Below, one piece after another: positions 1 through 9,417 of a stretch of 23,172 bases of DNA. The stretch is from Chara braunii. Its lineage: Eukaryota > Streptophyta > Charophyceae > Charales > Characeae. The position numbers and the translations under genes are program-made. The stretch lies in NCBI GenBank assembly GCA_003427395.1, contig BFEA01000049.1, positions 1,931,178 to 1,954,349 on the forward strand. The letters are read 5' to 3'. Each line of letters opens with the position of its first letter. The first letter of the stretch is position 1. The notes below the pieces were generated by a model. The model did not search any database. It was not told the DNA's origin and worked only from the letters and a program-made list of their open reading frames with translations.

Positions 1-1280
1 GGGCTGTACTCAGCAAGCGCAGTACAGCTTCCAACTCAGATCTGAAAAAAAAATAGTGGATGGTTGTTTTCTGACTGGTTGGCAGACAGCCGACCGGTCG
101 GCCCTACCGGTCGGCTGCAGTACGGTCGGCGGTCGGGAGGGATGCAACCATGCCTACCGTACTAAAAAACGAATTTCAACTGCAGACAGAAAGAACCTAC
201 AGACTACAGCCGTTCAGAATGAAATAAATAAAGTGTTGTAGAAAGACATGGCATTGCGCACAAGATACTCCATCCATTCACTGATCAGGTGAGAAAGCAG
301 TTCACACACTTCAACGTAAGATCAAGACCATACAGGATGGGAGAAGAACCCAGAATGCCCCAACAGGCAGTCAATTCCATGCACACACACATGGGCACCC
401 TTGTGGCATGGCACTTACCGGAGTGGCCGGGCTCTTGGGATGAAATGAAACTCACTCCCCTTCTCACATAGTCCTCCTGACTCAATTGGCATCCTCTACA
501 CTAGTGTCCTATCATCTAGGAGGGTCAACTTCTACCCCAAAGTACAACACTGGATCCCCCGTTGATGTTGAAGATCGAAGTAGCAACTTGCAGTCCGGTG
601 GTGCAGATACGGCTGCCACCCTCACGCTCGCCTAACTTGAGGGGATCCCTAAAGTCGCTCCTTGTCTTCCCTGAAGTCCAGATTCCAGTTGAAGGGGCAT
701 CACATGACGTCTACCATAGCTATGGCCACCCTTCTTCCTCCTCCTTCCATGGCTGAGTCTATGGCGGACTACCAGGGCACTGCCTTGCTGTGCAAAGGAC
801 AACACAAAGCAGCTATGGCTGCTCTAGCTCAGGCCGCCGTGCCTGACTCTGCCTCGAAGCTTCTTGGTGTAGTCCTACACCAACGGGGGGCTTCCAGATG
901 CAGCGCCCACCAAGGTGATGAAGATGGCATCCACCATAGTAAGGTAAGTACCTCTGGCGCTCCTCCCACCTAGTCCGGGTCTTCTTCCTCCTCCTGTCGT
1001 TGCTCCTCCCCAGCAGCGCTGCTCCAGCCAGCGCTCCAACCAGTGTGTCGCCGAACTTGCACACCGACAATGAGGAGGAGCACCTCGCTCCTCCTGGAGA
1101 TATAGCGGCCTGCTTGCGTCATGGCAAGTGACTTCCTAGGCCGTGCGGCCTCCAAGCAACCGGTACCTCCTCCCTTTCGGAGGGAAACATCATTGCCAAC
1201 TCTGATATTGCCTGTACATGCCCTAGACTCAGACTGGTTGGACTGGTACCCGCCTAGACCTAGCCTACAACTACTGGGCG

Positions 1281-1282
<2 letters not shown>
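1..1282. other. Unassigned left flank
   Basis: No gene can be supported here. The stretch holds a cluster of inverted repeats (3-163), an A/T-rich patch with overlapping AATAAA-like motifs near 219-235, and a C/T-rich part (about 560-1130) with three CTATGGC heptamers (720, 759, 813) and a GTAAGT splice-donor-like site near 942. The C/T-rich part resembles the leader of Gypsy-1 (14770-15240) in composition and in the heptamer, so it may be a decayed relative. That is inference, because no extended alignment is visible. Confidence 0.5.
3..163. repeat. Cluster of three successive inverted repeats
   Basis: Three perfect stem-forming pairs follow one another. The first is GCTGTACT (3-10) with AGTACAGC (21-28). 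The second is CAGCCGACCGGT (87-98) with ACCGGTCGGCTG (106-117), a 12-bp stem with a 7-nt loop, which also contains the 14-bp palindrome GCCGACCGGTCGGC at 89-102. The third is AGTACGGT (119-126) with ACCGTACT (156-163). CCGGTCGGC-type words recur between them. The function is unknown; this could be the edge of a foldback or MITE-like element cut by the window. Confidence 0.7.

Positions 1283-1317
<35 letters not shown>
1283..1317 (-). other. Poly(A) tail of LINE-A (T35 on + strand)
   Basis: There are 35 uninterrupted T on the plus strand, placed directly downstream of the LINE-A 3' UTR in the minus-strand sense. Placement and orientation fit target-primed reverse transcription of a polyadenylated transcript. 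A homopolymer this long without substitutions suggests a fairly recent insertion, although slippage can also maintain it. Confidence 0.85.
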
Positions 1318-1318
<1 letters not shown>

Positions 1319-1683
1319 AACTCCCGCGTGGGTGATAGTGATGCTGGTAAGAGCAGACACCACTATCACCCCAGGGGGGGCTCCATCTATTGGTGGGGAG
1401 CTTCACCTGTTGGAAACCGGGTCCAGCGTCCCTTATACATGAGAAAAAGGAATCAGAGACCTGTCAGCATTTGATATACAGAGACTGATTGACTTTTGCC
1501 TGTACCATTCCGTGGCCCTGCTCCGATAGGCGCAGAATGGGGGCTGGTAGGTGGAAGTTGAAATGAAGAGGGTGGGGCCCCTTGCTCCGGGGGGCGACCG
1601 AAAGTAGGGGCCCCATCCGCCATTCTCGCTGCCCAGCTATCGAACTCCTCTCGCGTCCAGGTTGAGTGGCCCATCTCTATTCC
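1318..1683 (-). other. LINE-A 3' untranslated region
   Basis: Non-coding 3' part of LINE-A between the stop of its long ORF and the poly(A). It contains an imperfect inverted pair, GGTGATAGTG (about 1330-1339) and CACTATCACC (about 1361-1370), able to form a stem on either strand. Some LINE families use 3' stem-loops for recognition by their own RT. That role is inference here. Confidence 0.5.
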
Positions 1684-3063
1684 CTACCCCCTACCATACC
1701 AGCTTAATTCCATCAATGTGTGATCAGGAAGGGGGAATGGGTCTGGGAAGTCTGTGGGAGGGGGGATGGGCATATCGTCAGGGATCGTGGTCCAATCATT
1801 AAAACAGAGTCGATAATTCTTCTGCTTGGCTTCCAACCGATGATCGTCATCCAGGTGCCAGCCATCCCGTTGGACCCTTGCTATCTTCCCCCCACGTTCC
1901 CCTCCCAGCCAATCCATGCAGAATTCATTTAGGTAGTGGGTAATGTCAGTCCTTTTAGAGAGGGTTTTTGTTGACTGTACTAATCTTGCCCATCGAGCCC
2001 TGATTGTTGTCTCTATTATGTCTTTGATCGCCTCTATCAGCTCGCCCCTCTCCATGTGTGCACCCTCGATGGTCAATATGCAGCGACGCCTCCAGATGGC
2101 CCACAGCACCGCTTTCCTACCAGTCGAAAACAGGTTAGAGGTAAAAACCAAAACTTGGGCCATCCAATGTCCCCAGAGTAGGGCCCTCCACTCCCATGGC
2201 CAGTCGGTGTCGGTTTTGAGGGTTGCCCAGATTCTTGCCCACCATCGCCAGACAACCGTTGAAGATGGGCATTGCAAGAAAATATGTTCAATTGTTTCAT
2301 TTATCTTGTGGGATGGGAAGCCCCCCAGGCAAGCCGCACACCATGGGAGGGCCATGCCTTTCTGCTCCAGGCTAGAGTGGTCAATGAGCCATGCGTTTGT
2401 GGGGAGGCAGCCGTGTGCAATTTGCCATTGCAGCGAGGCCAGTTTGGCGGGCTTACACTTGGCCTCCTTAAACCATTTGATTGGTCTCAGAGCCTCCAGT
2501 GGTACGTTCAGATGCTTCGCCCATCGGTCCACAATTCGATCTTTTAAATTAATTCGGGATCTCAATAGCCTGTACGTGGCCTTAACCCCCAAGCTGTGCA
2601 GGTACCGGTACCGAGGTTGTGGGTCGCGCGAGGGAACCCGCCACCTCCATTCTTCCGGGTCAATGGGGAGTTTCTGTATGGGCAGCTCGGGCCTGAAGAC
2701 TACCCAGCAGTCCCCTTCCTTTAACACTCTCACTCTGTGGATACCTGTCTTCGGGAGCCAGAACACCTCATCCGGGGATCCTTTTACCAGGTGGTTTTGG
2801 CTGGTCCTATAAAACAAAATTACCAGCGCTTCTTCTCGGCAAGTCGTCAACACTTGTCTGACACGCGCCTCATCCCCATCTATTGCCACCCAGTCACCTT
2901 TCAGAATCATTGGGCCACATCGCAATATCTGCACCCATGCTAATGGAAGGGAGAAAATGACTTCTTCGAGATGTTCCCTAATTCGATGGCAATGTGGCAG
3001 TTTGCTTCTAAGTTGGGTTTCTGTTATCCAATCATTTTGTGCGCTGTCCCATATGTGTTCCAC
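1684..3063 (-). pseudogene. LINE-A ORF2 C-terminal part with zf-RVT zinc-binding domain
   Basis: This is 459 codons without interruption; the first codon is GTG and the frame stays open upstream to about 3144, so it is the tail of a longer polyprotein, not a protein with its own start. Residues about 198-275 match the zf-RVT domain that follows RT in plant LINEs: 'LQWQIAHGCLPTNAWL', then C242, C245, H260 and C265 (in CAAC and HIFLQC) as the likely zinc ligands. A Trp-rich block (VWRWWARIW) and a basic helical tail follow. In the family this region supports RNA or DNA binding by the reverse transcriptase. The upstream frame is broken, so no functional protein is expected. The long open frame implies limited decay. 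Confidence 0.85.
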
Positions 3064-3775
3064 TTTGTGAACGCCATACCTGACCCAAGAGTTCCATGGT
3101 CTTCCTGAGCTTGTGAAGACTCTCCCCTGTCTATCCGTTATCCATCAATTCCCAAACATAGGTTGGTGGAACACCTCCTCCCACCTACTGGGTGCTGGTC
3201 TATCCGGGAGGGGAGCCTCCGCCAGTCATGGATAAGGTGAGCCCAAAAGTTATCTTTTTTAAGATCTGCGCAGGCCGCCGCCCGGTCAGAATGCGCGACC
3301 GGTCTTCGGGAGGGCCTGGGAGTTGCCCAAAACACGTCGTCCAGCCAGACAAGAGGATGCGTGGAGGGTTGGGATTCGGGGGCCAGCCTTGCTATTTGCT
3401 CTAATGCTAGAGGTTCCCATGACAGATTAATCTTTTTAGCCACTGCAGGGTCAGGGTAACTGCTTGGTTATCTGGGTCAAGAATCCCCAAGCCGCCCTGG
3501 GATTTAGGTTGGACAATCGCCTCCCACACAACCCTACTCATCACGTTCTGCGTTTCGTGATTGCCTCACCACAGGAAGGCCGCAACACGCTGTCTCAGGG
3601 ATCGCGAGGCTTCCTGGGACAGGGGCCAAATGACAGACTTGTACCAGAGAGATGCAAGCACCATGTTGTTAATAACAAGAGCTCTATCGAAGAGAGAGGT
3701 GTGTTTGTCTGTCCATGAGGCAAGCTTTTGGAGAGCCGGAATGCCAACTTTGTCTTCTTCTGCTTGGCCTCAAGT
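3064..3775 (-). pseudogene. LINE-A post-RT segment, frame-broken
   Basis: The minus strand encodes the stretch just after the LINE RT domain: 'DRALVINNMVLASLWYKS' near 3690-3640, then a WPLSQEASRSLRQRVAAFLW-type segment, a PKSQGGLGILDP motif near 3495, and WEEVFHQPMF near 3165. This order (DRA..INN..W..S; then QGGLGI; then W..VF..P) is typical of LINE ORF2 between thumb and zf-RVT. It is interrupted by stops (for example TGA after FLW near 3572 and stops near 3405) and by at least two frame changes. The right edge is where similarity fades, near 3775. Confidence 0.8.
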
Positions 3776-3814
3776 GTGCGGCACATCTACCTCTCCCTGG
3801 TGTGGTACCGGCCT

Positions 3815-3895
3815 ACCTGCTACTTCAGTGTTTTTCCGCTGCTTCAAGTGTCGCAGGCCTACTTCCCCGCCACTTGAGTGGTTTCCCCCGCTGCA
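3815..3895. repeat. Imperfect short tandem repeats
   Basis: Three related units follow each other: CTGCTACTTCAGTGTTTTTC, then CGCTGCTTCAAGTGTCGC, then CGCCACTTGAGTGGTTTCCC. A fourth, weaker relative (GGCCTCAAGTGTGCGGC) lies just left, near 3767. Units share a GC-CTT(G/C)A(A/G)TG core about 25-30 bp apart. They are degenerate and of unknown role. Confidence 0.5.
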
Positions 3896-4055
3896 ACCCT
3901 CAATGCCACGACCACGGGTAAGTACAGGCCCTTTGGGCCTTCCACACGGACAAGTCCTCTCGCGGGTCTCACACACACTCAAACTGACAAGCACTCAGAC
4001 AGGCACGCAGACCAGCAAGCACGCACACACTCAGTAAGGCATGCGTTCCGTTGGC

Positions 4056-4261
4056 AAAACTCAGACATCAGCTGTGTGTCTTAGTCCGTGTTTGGCAGGT
4101 CCTAACATTGTACTCAACTGGACTGGGATAGTAATTCGTGACTGGCATTCAGGTGGTCAAAACTCGGACATCAGCTGTGTGTCGTAGTCCGTGTTTGGCA
4201 GGTCCTAACATTGTACTCAACTGGACTGGGATAGTAATTCGTGACTGGCATTCAGGTGGTC
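4056..4261. repeat. 103-bp tandem duplication
   Basis: Unit 1 (4056-4158) and unit 2 (4159-4261) are the same 103 bases with two differences that I can see (TCAGAC/TCGGAC and GTCTTAG/GTCGTAG). Both begin AAAACTC and end CAGGTGGTC. The near-identity points to a recent local duplication in non-coding DNA. No ORF spans it and no known element matches. Confidence 0.95.
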
Positions 4262-4766
4262 GTAGAGGAGAGGGGTTGGGCTATTCTCTTCTATCATAAT
4301 CTCTGTTTGCATTTGCAATGTTTGAATTCGGTTGATTGCTGCTGTGATTCAAGTTGTCTTGATTAGGCACATTTATGGGTGGGAACAGTAAAGCTTCATA
4401 GGATCTTTCTGTCTGTCCAGGTGCAGGTAGTCTGCATCTTCACAGACATGTCTATTTCACAGAGTCTCTCCCCAAGACAGCACCCAGCTCGGTGACATTT
4501 GGTATGTACCTGGTTTCATAACGCTTCAGCTCCCAACCTTGGGCTTGCCTGACTGGTACCCTCGCTTGCTGGCCACGGTTGGCCTTCGGCGCATATGGAA
4601 TGCTCACTAACTTTCTTGGGACCTCGGCTGCTGACGGGACTGGACTATACGGACTGACCCTATCGGACATATTGGCCTGGAGTAGAGCTATCGACCTATT
4701 GAACTGGGACTCTATTGGACACAGGACTTGGAACGTTGGGACCGGGAGTGGGACAGTGTGCTGATA

Positions 4767-5216
4767 CACGTTCAAGGGCTCTGAGAATATGCAGACGGCT
4801 AACACATTCTTGACTTTTTGCTGACCTTGCAAGTAGAGGAAAGGGAACTTGTGTGGATCAGCAGTGATGAGCCCTCGGTTGGGGAGGGTGTTTCAAAGAA
4901 GGTACTGACGAAGTGGTTCTGACTGTGGAATGTGCTACATGTTGTTGGAGATGATCATGAAGAACTGTCCTATTTTGTTGATGGGCCGCTGCATTCGAGA
5001 ACATACCCTGTGCTCCATGCTTCATAGTGGATGCCTTATGTGCCGTCGAAGATTGCAGGTTGCAGAAGCGTGAGTCCTCCTATGATGGATGTATTTGATG
5101 AAGTTGAGGGGAATTGTAGACTTTCAGCATGTGTGAGAGCCAGGCAAATGAATGGGACCCAGCACCCTGTAGATTCTGGTTGTCTGGCTGCCATTAATCC
5201 TGAAGAGTGTGAGTGA
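4767..5216 (+). pseudogene. Decayed Ty3/gypsy integrase C-terminal (GPY/F-type) fragment
   Basis: In one plus-strand frame I read ELVWISSDEP (4845 onward), a TKWF*LWNVL segment where families have a GPW, and then LSYFVDGPLHSRTYPVLHAS followed by a stop and WMPYV. This parallels the intact counterpart in Gypsy-1 (DLVWVKSKEF ... RGPWPVLEV ... SYTIEIPAHLHTYPVFHASK) in order and spacing. Two internal stops each fit a single substitution: TGA where Gly of GPW is expected, and TAG where Lys of HASK is expected. The frame stays otherwise open to the TGA at 5214-5216. The upstream part (4767-4840) is weakly similar at best. No LTR was found beside it. Confidence 0.6.
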
Positions 5217-7050
5217 TGTGACAGGACCTCTCTGAGGGAAACCGCACCGCAAATTGTCACTGCATATTAAGGGCAGCAGCGAAGGCTGGGAAATCTGCGT
5301 GGAGTGGAAAGTGCTGGTTTTATCTGCAGATTTGGGACTTGTACATAGCTGTACTATGAATTAATTCTCTGATTGAAACTTTGTTTGTGAATTCTTCTCT
5401 TGACTCGAAGTGAGTGAATATATGTTCGCAGAGGACTTCCAAACTTGAGGCACAGCCCAACCTCGTGCTGTTCTTTCGAAGAGCTGTTGACATTGGGATG
5501 TGAGCGCAGGCCCTAGGTGTCTAGTCTTGTCGTTTGTGAGTAGTTGTTGATGTGTGGTCTCGCACCGAGGTAGGTAATTTTCATAAGCTAGTAGGTCAGG
5601 TCGAGTAGGAATGCCAAAAGAGTAACAATTTGGCAAAAACAAGACTTCACTTTTGACATGTTGCGCAAATGGGGAAGTATAATTCAAGTATTTTAATTTT
5701 TGACCATTAGAGGCAAGTGGTGCGGTGCAGCCATGCTGCCATAGCAACTGAGATCTGTACAATTACTCAGTCAATTAAATGCAAGGAAAATGAGATAAAG
5801 CGAAATGACAGAATTCCAGAGTGCAAAAGTCACATTGAAAGCCAGCAAGTCCAAACGCTGTCCAGAAAGCGGTAATGCACTGATATTCCCCAACAGAGAA
5901 ACAAATCATTGAATCCGATTGTCAATGCTCTTGCCACCACCAACATATGTATTCAGAGTCCTTCCTCCTACTTGGCACACAGCACCCAGACTACGATCAC
6001 ACAGCCTACTAGCAGCCTACGAATTGACAATTCATGCTGTTGACGTCAGCAGGCGAACCGAAGTACATGAAGATGTTGACCCTCGTAGACCATTGCCAAG
6101 ACCAGGTACGTGCCCTCATGCCTCATTCCTCTCTCTCTCTCACCCTCAACTTCATCACCCACGTCTTCTCCCTCATGCACGAAGACCACCACCACCTCCA
6201 CTGGCTACCGTCCAAGCCATGCCCGACTATGGGGGCTGGCTATGGCGCTGCCCTCAGCAGCGCGCTGCTTACCGCACGACCGCACGCGCGCACACACACT
6301 CGTCATGCACTAGCGCAGCAGCCCGCGAGCGCTAGCTCAAGCAGCGCTGCTGCATCAGCATGCAAGTGCCCGACCATCGACACTGAGCCCTGCCCTTTCC
6401 TATATCGAAACTGGCAGGCGTTTGCACTGCTTTCCCAGATGAGGCCGAGTTTCCAGTAGTTTCAGTCTCGGCCAAAGTGTCTGCGCCCAGGCCTGTTCAG
6501 ACAGTGGCCTGGGACCGAATTGGTTAGGCATGCCCAACCACCCAGGCTCAAACATGGGATGCGGCCTGCTTCGACCATGTTGGTGGAAGGGCCTGGAAGG
6601 CTCACGAGTATTTCGGACTCTCACGAGCAAGGCGGATGTAACCAACTGGCGCGTGGCAACTGTCTGGCGCCGACCTAGATTTGCAAAAATTGTCAAGTTC
6701 AGGGCGCATTGAGATTCAGGGGGCCCGCCTTCACTTAGGTCAGGCACGCGCCTGCTGCAGGGCCCTATGCCGAGGCCTGGACCCTCGCATAAACTTCTAT
6801 TTGTTTAATGTTGGGGAGAATGGCTGGGCACGAAAGTGGGCAAGTTTTCAGAAGATTCGCGCATGTATCTTCCGGTGAAGAAGCAATTATTATTGCTTTC
6901 CAACAAGTGTGCATGTGCTCTGATCAAGGGTGTGAATGAGATGAGCATGAGTGTACGGGTGGGAAATTGATTCAGTCCCTTGTTATTCTTGAAGTACTCC
7001 CACCCAATCCTGTATTTATGGACCCTGCTTTGGTTTACTCAAGGGAAACT
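5217..7050. other. Unassigned interval
   Basis: No gene can be supported. AT-rich, intron- or UTR-like DNA (5217-5950) passes into GC-rich DNA (5950-6800) with a short (CT)n tract (about 6128-6142), one CTATGGC (6240), a GTACGT donor-like site (about 6104), an alternating purine/pyrimidine patch (about 6283-6298) and a compound hairpin (6486-6547). CT tract plus heptamer recalls the Gypsy-1 leader, so part of it could be an old element remnant. Confidence 0.4.
6486..6547. repeat. Compound inverted repeat with shared arm
   Basis: CCCAGGCC (6486-6493) pairs with GGCCTGGG (6506-6513), and the latter can instead pair with CCCAGGC (6541-6547). Between the second pair sits TGGTTAGGCATGCCCAACCA (6521-6540), a 20-bp palindrome with a single mismatched position. 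The middle arm can therefore form two mutually exclusive stems. Position in or out of a transcript is unknown. Confidence 0.75.
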
Positions 7051-7383
7051 TTACAGATGGGAATACTGTTTATCCTGGTTTTCTGGCCTTGATGATTGGC
7101 TGGTCTTAATCTGGACCCAGTGATATGGTTTCCATTTTGCCTGAGTGCAAGGAAAAGTGAGGCCAGCCAACCTGGATATGACACTATCCTCTATGTCAGT
7201 ACATAAGAAAGAAATGTCACCATCCATGCATGACTCTGTGGACATATTTGTGACTTGAATCCCTGGGATGGTAACTGGATACTTGGAGGAAAGTATTCGC
7301 TTAGCTTTTTCACCAGATGGCTGATAAACTTGCGAAGAGTAATCCACTTCAGGTGTAAGGGTAGCAGAAATACTGCTGATCAT
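7051..7383 (-). CDS. Possible host exon or old ORF, product unknown
   Basis: There are 110 open codons on the minus strand, and the same frame continues upstream past one stop to an ATG near 7494. The composition looks more protein-like than the neighbouring low-complexity frames (mixed Ser, Thr, Pro, Cys and Trp, no runs). I recognise no domain, signal peptide or membrane segment. No strong splice sites or partner exons were identified. It could be a true exon, a decayed gene or chance. Confidence 0.2.
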   Translation of the reverse strand: MISSISATLTPEVDYSSQVYQPSGEKAKRILSSKYPVTIPGIQVTNMSTESCMDGDISFLCTDIEDSVISRLAGLTFPCTQAKWKPYHWVQIKTSQSSRPENQDKQYSHL

Positions 7384-7828
7384 TGCAGTGAATTTGGTTC
7401 ATTGGTTGATTGCAAGATTTGCAAGCCATTTATTCACATCACCTTCCATATCCAGTTGGTTGACTTGTATGGTCGTTTGACCGCATTCAACCATGTTTTT
7501 ATGTTAGATTCCCGCGGCGGTAGTTGATTTCGATGAAGGTAACACCAATCTGATTTTGTGTGGAATCCTATATGAATGCAGAATCATGCATTTTTATTTA
7601 AGAACTTCAACCTATTCCTGCTCCAGCATTCTGAATATGAGTGACTGCTCCCTGAAGGACAGTGCACATGAGGAACTTCAACCGTCAACAGTATGAGATA
7701 TGCCTCAGGGTCAGTTCCCATTCTCCTTCCCTCCCTCCTCCTGCCGCATGGTCCGGTTTCTTTCTCTGGATCCCGTTCTTACTATTTCTTTCATTCTCTT
7801 GTTCTTGTTCTTCTTCTTCTTCGTTGCC

Positions 7829-7951
7829 GCCTTCGCCTTCGCCTTCGCCTTCGCCTTCGCCTTCGCTTTTGTCTTCGCCTTTGTCTTTGTCTTTGTCTTT
7901 GTCTTTGTCTTTGTCTTTGTCTTCGTCTTCGCCTTTGTCTTCGTCCTTGTC
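7829..7951. repeat. Compound hexanucleotide microsatellite (TTCGCC)n / (TTTGTC)n
   Basis: About seven TTCGCC units are followed by about eight TTTGTC/TTCGTC units, with interruptions. On the minus strand one frame reads (Glu-Gly)n and (Asp-Lys)n; on the plus strand frames read Phe-Ala/Phe-Val or Leu-Arg/Leu-Cys runs. Hexamer periodicity preserves a dipeptide, so this may once have been a charged linker in a minus-strand coding exon. A frame change separates it from the DHE-rich segment upstream. Confidence 0.85.
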
Positions 7952-8737
7952 TCATGATCATTGTCGCTGACCTCATGATTGGCACAGCCCTCATGATCGC
8001 TTTGGCCCTTGACGTCCTCATGATCGTCACCTCCATTGTCCTTATCTTCATCATCGTTGCTGTAGACATCCTCATGATCCTCATGCCCTTCGCTGCCCTA
8101 TGATCATTGTCGCCATTGCAGTCAACATCCTCATGATCTTTGTGGCCGTTGCTTTCGTCCTCCTCCTCCTCTTCATGCTGATGCTGCTATGTTTGCAGTC
8201 TTCATCCCTGTTCGCTAATCATTGTCTGTGCTCTCGACTGTGAGTCCTTTTCTGCATGCACTCGTTGCCATCTTGTTTTGGTCTTCATTGTAGTCATCTG
8301 CTGTGCACTGATTTCCAACATCAACTTCCTCCTCCACCTTGTCCACTGTCTCCTCCTTAACCTTCTCACTTTCCAGTTTACGCCTTCAAGTTCAGACAAT
8401 ACAGAGTTTCTTGACCTGCTTTTTCCAGCCACCACTTTCGAGCTAATACTTAGCATTTGTGTTTGACCTTCACTGTTTTCAACTATTTGGTCCATCTCAT
8501 CTTTAGACCCATCCTCCTCCTCTCACTGTTGTCAGTATCCCCATGTGCTATTTCTTCCCTGAATCCTTGGTTCCCCTCTTCCTGTCACCTATTGTCTACT
8601 TCTTCTGAACTTCGTATGCTGAACTCCGTCTCTCTACTACACATACACCATTTTACTTCTTGGTCTTTGTCACTTTCTCATCTTTGGACTGGTCGGTTAT
8701 CTTTCTTCTCACCTGTCCGCCTCAGTTGCCTTCCTTT
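7952..8737 (-). other. Degenerate acidic, DHE-repeat-like coding sequence (target locus of Gypsy-1)
   Basis: CATGATC recurs on the plus strand (about 7953, 7992, 8019, 8072, 8132), always in the context TCATGATC. On the minus strand these read Asp-His-Glu, embedded in Asp/Asn/Gly/Lys-rich text, for example NDDEDKDNGGDDHEDV near 8060-8010. Frames change at least twice, so it is not intact. Similar charged text continues on the far side of Gypsy-1 (KDEDHD near 16160-16142). I infer a low-complexity acidic exon or pseudo-exon; no named family is recognised. Confidence 0.4.
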
Positions 8738-8742
8738 GTCAT
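8738..8742. repeat. Target-site duplication GTCAT, left copy
   Basis: GTCAT immediately precedes the TG of the left LTR. The identical GTCAT at 16142-16146 immediately follows the right LTR. Five bases is the usual Ty3/gypsy duplication length. Confidence 0.92.
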
Positions 8743-9195
8743 TGCAATCAGACTCGTTTTCTTCTGCAACTCGCATGCATGCAAACAGATGGCAAACCAA
8801 ACTGGCGCCAGGGGCCCACACAAAGCTCAGAGATATGGAGACCGAGAACACAGTTCAGATGCAAACTCGCTTCAAACAGGCTATGGCACCTGAGCGCCCA
8901 AACAACTCACTGCCGACTCTGTGTCCACCACCACCGTTCGCATACACCCAACTCTGGATCACCTTGAATATCCCACACATGTTCACCCTGTATCACGCAC
9001 ACACTCGCACTCGCTAACAGCTAACTCTAACCTATGGCGGCTATGGCCGCTCACTACTACTGACTATGGCGCTCTATCTTCTTCATGGCCCAGTTCGACT
9101 TCAGGCGCTCCTGCAGACCACCTTGCACAAGACGCTCGGGCAGCACTTCCGCATGGCGCACAGCAGAATGAATGAATGGCTGGACGCTGCCTATT

Positions 9196-9203
9196 GATTT
9201 ATA
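9196..9203 (-). promoter_or_regulatory. LTR TATA box (TATAAATC), 3' LTR
   Basis: The minus strand reads GAAGTATAAATCAATAGGC. The same GAAGTATAAATCAAGAGGC context occurs in the solo LTR, which is otherwise clearly diverged, so the site looks conserved. It sits about 470 bp from the LTR start in the sense direction, a plausible U3/R boundary. The transcription start would lie about 25-35 bp further, near 9165. It is predicted from sequence only. Confidence 0.65.
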
Positions 9204-9417
9204 CTTCTGTTGGTCGCTGGTCTGCCCCTTTTCCACCAGGCCCTTGGTGCAAACAGTCCCACGTGGTACTTGTTGACTGGACTAAGTGAGACTGGGACCG
9301 AGAACCGCTGACTAAGCAAGGGTGGACTCACCACTTGCCCACTTGCCTCTGGTCTGCTGTGAGCAACGTTTGAAAGGCCACTTCCGGACCTTCCGGAAGC
9401 CTGTGGACTTGGCCTTT

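Larger units (their letters stand above)
1283..3775 (-). mobile_element. LINE-A: 5'-truncated non-LTR retrotransposon with poly(A) tail
   Basis: Read on the minus strand, the fragment begins after the RT catalytic core. It has a post-RT segment (3775-3064, with frame breaks), a long 3' ORF with a zf-RVT zinc domain (3063-1684), a 3' UTR (1683-1318) and a 35-nt poly(A) (the T-run at 1283-1317). No endonuclease and no RT palm motifs are present, as expected for a 5'-truncated LINE copy. The bases left of the T-run were not found repeated near 3775-3900, so no target-site duplication is claimed and the 5' edge is approximate. Confidence 0.88.
3776..4766. other. Unassigned interval with short tandem repeats
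   Basis: No recognised gene. It contains an imperfect short repeat (3815-3895), a GTAAGT donor-like site at about 3915, a CA/CACTC-rich patch (3965-4035) and a 103-bp tandem duplication (4056-4261). A minus-strand frame open at 4452-4832 (126 codons, TTG start) matches nothing I know and overlaps a better supported plus-strand fragment. Confidence 0.5.

Noticed and set aside
722-943. First exon starting at ATGGCC and ending at a GTAAGT donor
   Set aside because: Context fits, but no acceptor, second exon or recognisable domain was found, and CTATGGC is a repeated word here, so the ATG context is not informative.
1943-2812. A 289-codon plus-strand ORF
   Set aside because: It lies entirely antisense to the LINE-A zf-RVT ORF, which has clear family motifs; the plus frame has none.
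4452-4832. 126-codon minus-strand ORF
   Set aside because: TTG start, no recognised family, and it overlaps the weak left end of the plus-strand integrase fragment; it could be chance.
5919-6459. Overlapping plus-strand ORFs with Pro/His/Ser-rich text and a GTACGT donor-like site
   Set aside because: Several frames are open together because of C-rich composition; no domain is recognised.
7662-8103. Plus-strand ORFs with Leu/Cys, Phe/Val or Ser/Leu runs that look like membrane proteins
   Set aside because: They are translations of the hexanucleotide microsatellite and CATGATC repeats, open in several frames at once; no real transmembrane topology or family.
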